A DNA stretch of 64,000 bases, taken from NCBI GenBank assembly GCA_947646735.1, contig CANTFK010000713.1:62001-126000 (forward strand), read 5' to 3'. Positions 11,051 to 19,863 of the stretch are shown piece after piece. Made by a program: the position numbers and the translations under genes. Numbering within the stretch: position 1 is the stretch's first letter; each line of letters begins with the position of its first letter. This DNA comes from Peronospora farinosa. Its lineage: Eukaryota; Oomycota; Peronosporomycetes; Peronosporales; Peronosporaceae. Under the pieces are notes generated by a model, which made no database searches, was not told the origin of the DNA, and worked only from the letters and a program-made list of their open reading frames with translations.

Positions 11051-11709
11051 ATATTCTCCTTGTAGATACCCTCCATGTGAAAATCCCTGAGTTGACTTTC
11101 GAATTTAATACCTTGAGCTTGCTGCACGAATCTGCTTCTCCAACTCGTCCATATCTTAAGCTGGTGAATTTCCACACCAGTTCTGCGTTTGGATCAGTCC
11201 AAATTCTGGTACCGTGCTGGGTAGACTCTGTAGCGTATACATCATCTCATCATTGTCGTAAACGAGAGCTTGCTTCCATAATCCGCCAGTTCAAGCTCCT
11301 TGTTTTTCATCTGACGCGAATGATCCTCGATATCAATGTCAGTATTAAATCGCATTCGGCGAAGCTCTTCTTCAAGACGTTGCACAGCGTGAAAAGTCAC
11401 AACTGTATTTGCTCGATTTTCAAACCGCTTGCAAAGTGTTGCAAACAGTGCACTTTTTGTCTTCTCCGTCCTATAGAGTTCCGCCAGCTCTGGCGAAAGT
11501 GACATCATAATCTCTCGTCAAAGTCTTCTTTCAAGCTTTTGTAGCTTGGCCTTGCCTTCATCAGTTGAGAGATACTTCCCGCCGATATGACCGCATGCAA
11601 CATCCCAAAGTTCTTGGTCGATGTCTTGTAGCGCCATCATCGCCATTTCCTTGTAGGTATGCCAGTACTGACCTTTAAAGTTACGTGGCATGCCATCCTT
11701 TGAATACAT
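11051..11709 (-). pseudogene. Copia Gag, broken
   Basis: Gag probably starts at the ATG at 11709, a short distance downstream of the primer-binding site. The first part reads MPRNFKGQYWHTYKEMAMMA and DQELWDVACGHI. After a frame change at about 11515 a second part (11508-11242) reads SLSPELAELYRTEKTKSALF and NRANTVVTFHAVQRLEEEL, typical of the copia Gag UBN2-like fold. A third part around 11177-11035 leads into the zinc knuckle. At least two frameshifts are needed to join them. Confidence 0.7.
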
Positions 11710-11740
11710 CTTCACACCTTGTCCGCCTGAACACCCATAG

Positions 11741-11755
11741 TTGGGCTCATAACCC
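11741..11755 (-). other. Copia primer-binding site, half-tRNA initiator Met type
   Basis: Read on minus, GGGTTATGAGCCCAA lies 7 nt inside the LTR end. It resembles the Drosophila copia site, which pairs with the anticodon region of initiator tRNA-Met (CTCATAACC) and not with the tRNA 3' end. The match to the anticodon-loop complement TTATGAG is exact. The comparison with copia is from memory. Confidence 0.6.
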
Positions 11756-11762
11756 TTTATAA

Positions 11763-12136
11763 TGTACACTTGTGTCACACGATACAATTTCGGAACCGTC
11801 GTTCATTTTTACCATACAACACAAGCCCTACTGTCCAAACATACATCTCTTCGTGGCCTATGCCAGTTGGCAAGTACAACCTGGGACTCTGCGTCAGCAC
11901 GACTCCCCTCTCATACCTTCAACCATGAAGCACACCAACTGCCATTCACATGCCTTGCCATCCACTGCCAACTGCCAGCAACTTCCACTGTTCTTCAACT
12001 TATTCCAACATAAAGGAATCTATAGTCTGTGCCTAATCTAATAATTTAAAACTATAGCTGTGTTTGATATAGCAACATAACGATGGGAATAAAGGTCAAC
12101 GTGTATCCATCGTTTCGTCGATGTATTATATAAAGA
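11763..12136 (-). repeat. Copia 5' LTR remnant
   Basis: The inner edge TGTACACTTGTGTCACA (11763-11779) fits the LTR terminal inverted repeat. The block 12011-12133 matches 6833-6955. Beyond 12136 the sequence is unrelated to the other LTR, so the outer tip is lost. Confidence 0.65.
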
Positions 12137-12204
12137 ACGGACACACCGAATGAACTATATTCTGTTAGGGAAATCTACCCATGTTATTATCAATGCAAAA
12201 ATGC

Positions 12205-12335
12205 AAAATCAGCCAATCCAAAATAGCCGATAATGCAGTATTAGCCAATCCAGATTAGCCAATAATGCAAATTTAGCCAATCCGGATGCCGGAAAAGGAG
12301 CACTACGGGCAGACGGACGGACGGACGGACGCAAT
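12205..12335. repeat. Short tandem repeats: CCAAT-containing 36-mer and GACG microsatellite
   Basis: At 12207-12300 about three imperfect copies of a unit containing TTAGCCAATCC and AGCCAATAATGCA occur in tandem. They are followed at about 12313-12334 by (GACG)5. Six CCAAT pentamers or near-copies fall within 90 bp. No gene lies within 1.8 kb downstream, so a promoter role is not supported. Confidence 0.6.
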
Positions 12336-12437
12336 TCTTTTATTATATGGAAGATACTCTTTTTAAAAGGATCGGTATTAAAAATACATAATATGCAATA
12401 TAAAACCTTAATCGTAATGTACTTTCGATTTGATGTT

Positions 12438-12464
12438 ACAACCGTCGTGTAACCCCGTTACATA
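12438..12464 (-). repeat. Tip of a gypsy LTR
   Basis: Read on minus from 12464 it is TGTAACGGGGTTACACGACG, continuing to match the first 25 bp of the LTRs at 31430 and 37300. The rest of that LTR is missing, so it is a truncated fragment. The bases just outside (12465-12484) resemble those just outside the LTR at 31430 (GAGTYGAAGATGTC). Confidence 0.6.
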
Positions 12465-14217
12465 GAGGACATCTTCGACTCTAAGAAGATGCAAAAACAA
12501 TATTATAGGAAAAGGTAATCTTGTCAAACGGTATCAGTTATGATCTTGACGAGCTTGATAAAGTGCGGCGTAGGAAGTGAGCTTACCATTAAATTTCGTG
12601 TTGTTGAGCAGTAAACACAAAGGCTGTTGCAATCTCGCTTTTTTGGAACATATCAAAACAAAGGCATCTTGATCCCACCGTCTTGACCCGCGTGTCGCAC
12701 AAATAATAGCGTAAATTAAGATAAGTGGTGTGCACTAATTATAACAATCCTCTTTTATTGGAAGGTCGTCCGCAATTAGCCGTATTCATAATTAATAGCA
12801 CATTCACGACTACTGCGAGAGACATAATATCTTTATCATGTCTCTTACAGTGTGATACTTTACATCTACCAAGCTCGTACTTAGCCTCTGACTTTGCTAT
12901 CCACTCATTGTGCGATGCGCTTTCTCCTTACTACACAACCATTCTACAAAATATCAGCTGCCGCTGCAATCGTTTAGACGGAAATCTTAATCTACACGTG
13001 ATCGAGATGATAGGACAAATTTCTTTTCCCATACGACCGACGCTGAGTACAGCTGAAAGACTCTGCGTTCTTTTGCCAGAACGTGTGTGCTAGTTTGATT
13101 GATCCGTTTGAGTGTATATCTTTGTATGTATTTATAAGCTCGTTATGGCTTTCGGCTAAAGATGACATTAAACCTTGACCACCGTTTAATAACTAATTTT
13201 CTAGTTGACTGCTGTTATGTTCGAACTTCCTAAGTCCGTGTATTAATGTGTCTGTATGCAATGGTACAACTGAACTTCTGTGTGTGTTGCGTACCGTGTT
13301 GAGAAGGTGATGATTTAACAATTGCATAGCTCAACTGAACGCCTCCAAGGCTGCTGTTGAAAATTATTCCATCAAAGTCTTTCGCTCCTATCTGATTCTC
13401 AACCAAATAGGTATAGTATGCTGGCGTTAAACCTTCAGTTGTGTCTCAACGTCTTTAGGTAGAAGACTTATTGAGCACGACACTTATCTAGATCTGATCT
13501 AATATTGTTGATCCAAAGTGACTCGAGTTGTATTGCGATTGAAATGATGCTTACAAGATAATCCAACTCTGAAGCCTATGTGTAGAATGAAAATCAAGAG
13601 TTTTAACACTGATTAATCGCAACAAATTTTCATCTTCTAATCGTTTATTGCAATTCGCTTGTTCATGTGTACAATCAAAAGTATAACTAACAACAGCTTG
13701 CTTTTAGAGCTTGCGATGACGCAAGAATTGGTTCAGTTGTTAACTGCGCGTATTAGCAACGAAAGTCTTGTTTGGTATGCGTCCCAACTTTTCACCGACC
13801 AACGCAAGCTCATTAGTAGGTCAATATAGAGCCGTTGGCGATAGCGGTGACCACGAGGATCCGAGACGGTGTTGAGGTCGTTTAGGTTGTAAGCGAAGTT
13901 GTGGTAAGAATAAATAACAACCCAGGTAATGTTCTGCATCCACAAATGCACATCATGTTTCATTGTGGTCTTTGTTTTTTATGCTTTGGTGGTCTTGCTT
14001 TGTGGTTCGCTTCATTGAGATCCTCACTAGACGCGTACAGAAGACTACAGAAAATTGCCGCGTTTCGATAATGTTGCTTCAAGTATTTTGCTCTGCCTTA
14101 AATGAGATCCAAGAACATCAAGGCCGTGCTTTTTACATTTAATGAACACTACTTACGTGCTTGGTGCCCTTTTAACAAAAAAGCTGGTTTGAAGGCAGCT
14201 TATGCTTTTGCCACAAG
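12465..14217. other. Intergenic, no recognised gene
   Basis: A plus frame at 12725-13093 (122 codons) and a minus frame at 13733-13963 (76 codons) are open, but neither has a recognisable motif and both have compositions like surrounding non-coding DNA. The stretch ends at the stop codon of the dehydrogenase and includes its 3' untranslated region. Confidence 0.4.
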
Positions 14218-15302
14218 TTAGCACACGCTATGTGGTAGTTCCTCATCTTGAACACCTGCAGCTAAGTTAGCAACGGCGATATCAGCCATGGCTTGCCTAG
14301 TCTTGACCGTGGCTGAGCCGATATGAGGCAACACGATGCAATTATCAAGCGAAAAGAGTGGGTGCAAAGGTGAAAGCGGTTCAAAAGTCGTCACATCCAA
14401 ACCGGCTGCTGCGATCTCCTTAGTCTTGAGTGCCTCCACGAGCGCATCCTCATCCACCAGCTCACCTCTGCCAGTGTTGATTAATACTGCGCTCGACTTC
14501 ATCATTTTGAATTCCTTGCCACCTATACTACAGCAAGTCGCCTCAGTTAAAGGCTGGTGGAGGCTCACAATGTCGCTTTCACGCAACAGTGTTTCAATAT
14601 CGACAAACTCGACAGAACCAGGATCGCCCATAAGGGACTTGGCGTTCTGAACTTTCTCACGTGGTCCTGTGTAAAGGATCTTGCAATTAAAACCGTTCTT
14701 TAGCATACGCGCGTACGTTGTACCAATTCGTCCAAGCCCAACCACACCAACTGTGCTACCAGTGATATCAGACCCACAATACTGGAACGGCTGCCAGACA
14801 CCCCATTCTCCAGCTTTGGCATTGGCTGCGCACTCGAGCAATCGTCGCTTGGTTGCGAACGTCAGCGCTACCGCCGTCTCAGCAGTCGACACATTTAATA
14901 CACCAGGAGTGTACCCGACCTTCACATTACGAGCTCGACAGGCTTCCACATCAATGTGATTGTAGCCGACCGACATGGTCGACACCACACGAAGCGAGGG
15001 TCCAGCGGCGTCCAAAACTTCAGCGTCCACTTTTTCCGTTAATAGACAAAAAATACCTGTGCATCCCTTTACTCTTTCGAGCAGCTCTTTGCGTGTGATG
15101 CAGATTTCTTCAGAGACGAAACACTCAACTGATATTGAGTTGGCGACGTTTTTGCAAAGTTGTTGACGGAAACGGTCTGTAAGGTTTTTGAAAAAATGAA
15201 TAACTGTAAGCGGTTGAAAATATAGATCGAGATAAGCGACTTACTTATAGCATACGGCACATTTCGGGAGAAGAAGACCTTGTGATACGCAGTGGAGGTC
15301 AT
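14218..15302 (-). CDS. D-2-hydroxyacid dehydrogenase, glyoxylate/hydroxypyruvate reductase type
   Basis: The inferred CDS is complement(14218-15176 joined to 15245-15302), 338 residues. The 68-bp intron has GTAAGT and TTACAG ends, and splicing restores an uninterrupted N-terminal catalytic domain. The Rossmann motif GVVGLGRIG is at about 163-171. The catalytic triad is visible as Arg256 (NTGRGELVD), Glu285 (LDVTTFEPL) and His304 (LPHIGSA), and VSTMSVGYNHID is the substrate-loop region. The length fits GRHPR (about 330). The enzyme would reduce glyoxylate or hydroxypyruvate with NAD(P)H in the cytosol or an organelle; a clear targeting peptide is not seen. The substrate could differ within this family. 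It is divergent from the ceramide synthase. Confidence 0.92.
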
Positions 15303-15962
15303 GTCATAAAGGAGAATAGTGGCTTAACGTGTGGCTTTGATTAGCACTACTTTTGGATTGGTAAGAAATAACGATAATGATTTGACTTCAGCCTCGAGCA
15401 TCGCCGTTTCATGAGTCTCAAAAATGCATTTATTTTTTTACGCGAAAACAACCAATTGGCCCTACGTCAATAGTGGCGCATTATTTCATTTAAACAGTCG
15501 ATCAAACTTGACTACTTGCAAATGAAATCGCTGCGTTTGTTATAAAGGACATGTGCATATTGCGCGAGTAGATTCTTTAGCGTTTGAGCGACTGCTGAGG
15601 CAATATGCATCCTTACATGGAGCAACGTTTGGGACCTGGAGTAGCTGTGCTATCATCATGCAGTGTCCATGGTGATCCTTAAAGTTGAGGAACAAGCTCA
15701 CTCGGCATTCCCTAGACGGCAACGGTCCATCCGTTGTGACCAAAGTCAAGTCAAATTAAGGTAGTGCTGTAGCAAATCCCTGCCTAAGTACTACATCTCT
15801 TTCCTGCGTTACACGGTGTGAATAAGTACTCATTCTCAATTCTAAAGTATTCTTCATGTAAGGAAAAAGGTACATTGCTACAAATCTTTGCGTCGGATAC
15901 TTACTCGAGTCTAACAGATTGCAAAAAGGCAATTAGCAGATTTCGACCAGTCGTGTCAAGCG
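15303..15962. promoter_or_regulatory. Shared intergenic region of two divergent genes
   Basis: The 660 bp between the dehydrogenase start (15302) and the ceramide synthase start (15963) must hold both promoters. TCATTCTCAATTCT at 15830-15843 resembles the oomycete initiator consensus (GCTCATTYYNCAWTTT, from memory) on the plus strand, 120-133 bp before the ceramide synthase ATG, one base shorter than consensus. No equally good match is seen for the minus-strand gene. Confidence 0.4.
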
Positions 15963-17180
15963 ATGGCCGCCACCGAGATGAAAGTGTTGCTGAGTACTAA
16001 AGAGTATCTTTTCGTTGCACTGACGCTGACACTAGTACCTATTGTGCTAGTTGAGCTCTTTGGCGTAGCGCAAATGCGTGCTACGATTCCCGAGTTTGAA
16101 ACAGATCCAGACATGCCGCATATTAGTGAATGGCTCATTGGCATTGGCTTTGCATTTCTCATTATCGTATTACGCTTTGCCTTTACGGCTGTAGCTAAAC
16201 CTATTGGCCGCTATGTCCTCTCTCCTACCAAGCGACTACATGAGGATCGCGTTGATCGTTTTGCCAATGTGCTTTTCAAGTTTACGTAAGATTGATACTT
16301 GCCCTGTTTTTACAGTCATTGGATATTCTATTCTCAGACAAAGAGTGTGATTTGATTCTCTGTGATATAACATTGTTCCAGTTACTTCTCTGCCATCACA
16401 GGGGCGGGATACTACATTATGCGGGACGAGAAATGGTTTCCATCAGTTCTAGGAGGAAATGGATCAATTGGTGAAGCTCACTTGATTATGGATAACCCCC
16501 CAAAATTTGCCCTTAAGTACTACTACTTTGTGCAACTTGGGTACCATTTTCACAGTTTGTTATTTATGGTGTTTTTCTCACCTATTCGAAACGACTTTAT
16601 CGAGATGTTACTGCACCATCTGGTGACTATTATTCTCATTGGAGGTTCATATCTTGCAAATTACTGTGTCATGGGAGCACTTATAACTTTTACACACGAC
16701 ATTGGTGACGTGACAGGCTGTAAGATTGCTGAAATTATATTGCTTGTTGCTTAATCTTTGGATGGCTAACGTCACGCTGTTTTGCTCGTACTTTTTTTAT
16801 TAGATGCCATCAAGTCAGTTGTGGACACAGGCAATACGCCGCTGATCGTTGTCATGTACTTTGTGCTCCTTCTCTCCTGGGGATACACGCGGTTGTATGT
16901 GTATCCATTTCATCTGATATACAATGCCATCTTTGTGATCCCCGAGGCTAACCCACATGTGGTCGGTATCTTCTTGTATCCGGGCAACGCTCTGCTCTGT
17001 ATGCTGATGGTACTCCACATTTACTGGTATGGGCTTTTCCTTGTCATGGGCTACACGCTGATCCGTAAGGGTCAGGTAGAAGATATCCAGAACAAATGTG
17101 CGGATCTGGAAGAGGAAGAAGAAACTGCAGCTCTCAAGACACTGGTACCCATCTCGATTAATAAAGTGAAGAACGAGTGA
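15963..17180 (+). CDS. Ceramide synthase, LAG1/TLC family
   Basis: The inferred CDS is join(15963-16285, 16382-16719, 16804-17180), 345 residues. Introns of 96 and 84 bp begin GTAAGA and end CAG or TAG, and splicing gives a continuous TLC domain. The Lag1 motif is visible: a His pair at 185-186 (MLLHHLVTI) and His-Asp at 212-213 (FTHDIGDVTG), followed by the conserved downstream Lys. About six membrane helices are apparent, the first near residues 14-32. The enzyme N-acylates sphingoid bases to ceramide in the ER membrane. The C-terminus is acidic and then basic (DLEEEEETA, then KVKNE). The start was chosen for its good context and because the upstream frame is closed. It is convergent with MTO1. 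Confidence 0.9.
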
Positions 17181-17357
17181 GGAACGAAACGTGGGGTTGT
17201 GATAGATTACTATTTTTCTTTATTCAATCACCTTTTGCCCCAATACATAGACAAGCACGTTCATTTTTTTGAAATGATAGTGGGCATTTGATCTGCAATT
17301 GATAAGTCTAGTTCTTAGTGATAAGACAACGCGACAAACATCATTTGATATACCGTC
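17181..17357. other. 3' flank of ceramide synthase up to the LINE
   Basis: AT-rich, with no gene. This is the original sequence between two convergent genes; its continuation is 26831-26841 on the other side of the LINE. Confidence 0.6.
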
Positions 17358-17369
17358 ACATGGTATCTA
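17358..17369. repeat. LINE target-site duplication, left copy
   Basis: CATGGTATCTAG here is identical to 26819-26830. A 12-bp direct repeat at the two edges of the LINE fits target-primed integration. Confidence 0.85.
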
Positions 17370-17419
17370 GAGTCACTCCCCAATTTGCGGCGCAGTGATC
17401 AAATCTGGTCACGTTGGAG

Positions 17420-17428
17420 TATAAAAGG
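17420..17428 (+). promoter_or_regulatory. TATA-like site in the LINE leader
   Basis: TATAAAAGG lies 51 bp inside the element and about 35 bp before the first ATG (17462). Its position could serve internal transcription, but LINE promoters usually lie at the very 5' end, so this may be chance. Confidence 0.3.
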
Positions 17429-17607
17429 AACGGTCTTCACTGGCTTACAAGAGAGAGCGTAATGAGGCCGCCTCACCTACCTCCTTCGGGAGGGGGGATG
17501 AAAAGGCCGAGTCGACAACGACGACAGGGAACGGCCCAGCCAACGGACAGGGCGTCGTCGACGACATACTGGACGACAGCTCAAACCGAGGCGCAGTTCT
17601 GGCGGCA

Positions 17608-19830
17608 GTGGCTATTCGGAATGACAACGGCGCCAAGGGTGCCGTGGAACCTGGTGGATCCATCTTCTCCGGCCAGGCTGTATCTCCGGCATCGGAGGTT
17701 ACGGGCCATGGTGACAGTGAATCTACCACGCCTCATCATCCGGTAGAGCCGAGCAGCAGACATGCGCAACAGAAACAGGCAGTGACAGTGAAGGGTCCAC
17801 CCGATACAAGGGAGGCTTCATCGACAATAAGGGGGGCAGAGGATCCAAATGACAGAGCTGGAGGATCTGTTGCCGCAACCCAGCCAGCACAAACCGGCAA
17901 ATCACCAGGAGCGCAGGCGCCAATTCCGCTACACGCAACGTCGGCGGAAATGTTTACGGCTCTAGTGGAAGACATGATCGACTCGCCCAATGTGGGACAG
18001 GTCGACGCATGGTGCACGACAGTGCGACAGTTGTTTGCGGACATATACAAGACAGTCCCGTGTAAAGCGGAAGCACTGCCTACTGAAAGGAAACGCTTTC
18101 CTACCCTGAGCGTAGCGGAGACGGCAAGTCTGCTGGGCCTGTTTGAGCAAGTCTTTGTTAAGGGCAAGGGGAGCTTTGTGGAGTGGAAAATCACGGCAAA
18201 GGCCATCACGCATGAATTATTGACTACAAAGTGGGCGTTTAAGGAGATTATCCGCCGTCTAGCCAGCAAGCATAAATGGGCTCATGCCCCCGTTCTGAAC
18301 CAGTGGACTCAGGTAGTCCAACATGGAGAGTCATTACCACGTCGGCAACCGGAGCGCGCCAGTTCTCAGACCTTTGATGATTTCATGTTTAATCCCGAGA
18401 AGTTCACATGCGCAGAAATTGAACGATTCAAAGCGATGTGTGCAGCGCCCGCAGCCCCGGCAGGACATCATCAAGTACGGGCAGGTACTGATGATGAGTG
18501 GGCGATAATCGTCGGGTTGGTTGAAGGCACGGTGGCATGTCGTCGTATGCCTGCCTTTATCAAACAAGTTCTTAAGAGTGAGGAACGGCTACGTCTGTAC
18601 AGCACGATCCAGGCTCAAGTGGAAGGTGAACTAGTTTTACGGTTGGATAAATCCCGAGCGGTTAAAGCGAACAGGCAGACTACAAAAGCAATTACGGAGG
18701 CAATATTGGAGTCGGCGGAACTTGCACGGATCAATCTTCATGCGCTACATCGCATGTTAAGTCAAACGAAGACGATAAGCTACGACCAAGTCACGAAATC
18801 GATTCACTTTTATTTCTTTACTAGGGAGACGGCAGAACACCACAAAGAGGTGCGAGTACCGTATTACGGTGGCGTGTACCAGCTCGTCAATGCCCACAGG
18901 CCAGAGAAGGGGTCGGTTTGGCTTCGGCAGAAAGGTCTTAATGGGACACCTACCGGGCGACGGGTGGAATACACGGTGCAGTTGCACAACCTTACCCGAT
19001 TTAATGATATTGGGCGAATTGCGGCCTATTTAAAGGCAAAGATTTTAACGGAGTTTGACATGGAAGATATGGATACGCATACCCCGGATTCTCGGACGTC
19101 TACAATTTGGAGAGTCACCTTCAAACTGGCAGGATGCCCGACATTTTTAAATGGGGTAATTCGGGTACTTTGGTTTGGCACAACCATCATCGTTAAACAC
19201 CCAAACGTTGGCCACCGCATACAATGCCTGCAGTGCGGAAACCTGGGGCACACCCTAGCGCGATGTCGGTTCACCGACGATCAGTTGCAGGGACCTGGTG
19301 GTATTGTGGTGACCGAAGCGGATGTTCTTGATCTCGCCGACTTAGCCAAACCGTTTTCGAGTATAGCAGAAATTAAGGCTATGGCGGTTCAACGGCTGAA
19401 GCTCCAAAAGGAAGCGGAAGGGGCGGCCCAAGCAGCTGTAACACCGACACGGGCCGTCGACGTCACTGAGTCTTCTCCAGGGCACACTCTACCAGTGGTT
19501 CATGGGACGAGCAGCGCTCCTCAGGCAGAACAAGGAGCTAAGTATGTCCACCTGCAACCGGAACCATCCCCCCCCGCGCAGCAACCGTGGCTCACGAAGG
19601 CAGACAAAGGGGGGCGATCACAATCACAGTGGGTAAAGAAAATGGTTGCAACTGCTGCCTCAGCATCAGCGACCGGAGTATATCAGGTGCTCATGGAGGA
19701 CGACGACGAATCGGAAGGAAAAGTTGACACTAAGCGCAATAGCGTGGCGAAACCTTTGAAGTCACCTGTGGTCGATTTGACGACGGAATCTAATAAAGGA
19801 CATGGCCACACCGAAAGGTCTCGTCTTTAA
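17608..19830 (+). CDS. LINE ORF1 protein with zinc knuckle
   Basis: The frame is 740 codons from a GTG at 17608 and is open back to a stop in the TATA-like site near 17422. There is no ATG in this frame before the Met of AEMFTALVED at about 17949, so the true start is unclear. A different frame with ATG at 17462 overlaps up to 17746, so a frameshift or a start at 17949 is possible. Near residues 539-552 the sequence CLQCGNLGHTLARC is a canonical CX2CX4HX4C zinc knuckle. The regions before and after it are Ala/Pro/Thr-rich. The likely role is RNA binding and RNP assembly of the LINE. The stop is 33 bp before ORF2. Confidence 0.8.
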   Translation: MAIRNDNGAKGAVEPGGSIFSGQAVSPASEVTGHGDSESTTPHHPVEPSSRHAQQKQAVTVKGPPDTREASSTIRGAEDPNDRAGGSVAATQPAQTGKSPGAQAPIPLHATSAEMFTALVEDMIDSPNVGQVDAWCTTVRQLFADIYKTVPCKAEALPTERKRFPTLSVAETASLLGLFEQVFVKGKGSFVEWKITAKAITHELLTTKWAFKEIIRRLASKHKWAHAPVLNQWTQVVQHGESLPRRQPERASSQTFDDFMFNPEKFTCAEIERFKAMCAAPAAPAGHHQVRAGTDDEWAIIVGLVEGTVACRRMPAFIKQVLKSEERLRLYSTIQAQVEGELVLRLDKSRAVKANRQTTKAITEAILESAELARINLHALHRMLSQTKTISYDQVTKSIHFYFFTRETAEHHKEVRVPYYGGVYQLVNAHRPEKGSVWLRQKGLNGTPTGRRVEYTVQLHNLTRFNDIGRIAAYLKAKILTEFDMEDMDTHTPDSRTSTIWRVTFKLAGCPTFLNGVIRVLWFGTTIIVKHPNVGHRIQCLQCGNLGHTLARCRFTDDQLQGPGGIVVTEADVLDLADLAKPFSSIAEIKAMAVQRLKLQKEAEGAAQAAVTPTRAVDVTESSPGHTLPVVHGTSSAPQAEQGAKYVHLQPEPSPPAQQPWLTKADKGGRSQSQWVKKMVATAASASATGVYQVLMEDDDESEGKVDTKRNSVAKPLKSPVVDLTTESNKGHGHTERSRL

Positions 19831-19863
19831 TCCGACGACAAGCACCGAAAATCGGCAGCGACA

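Larger units (their letters stand above)
6833..12136 (-). mobile_element. Decayed Ty1/copia retrotransposon
   Basis: On the minus strand the order is 5' LTR remnant (12136-11763), primer-binding site (11755-11741), gag, zinc knuckle, protease, integrase, reverse transcriptase and RNase H (to about 7020), then 3' LTR remnant (6978-6833). The integrase-before-RT order defines copia. Several frameshifts and stops break the polyprotein. The LTR tips TGTACACTTGTGTCAC and its inverse survive at the inner edges, but both outer edges are replaced by unrelated sequence, so no target duplication remains. About 120 bp is shared between the two LTR remnants at high identity (6833-6955 and 12011-12133). 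Confidence 0.85.

Noticed and set aside
12205..12300. A promoter with multiple CCAAT boxes
   Set aside because: The CCAAT words belong to a short tandem repeat and no supported gene starts nearby.
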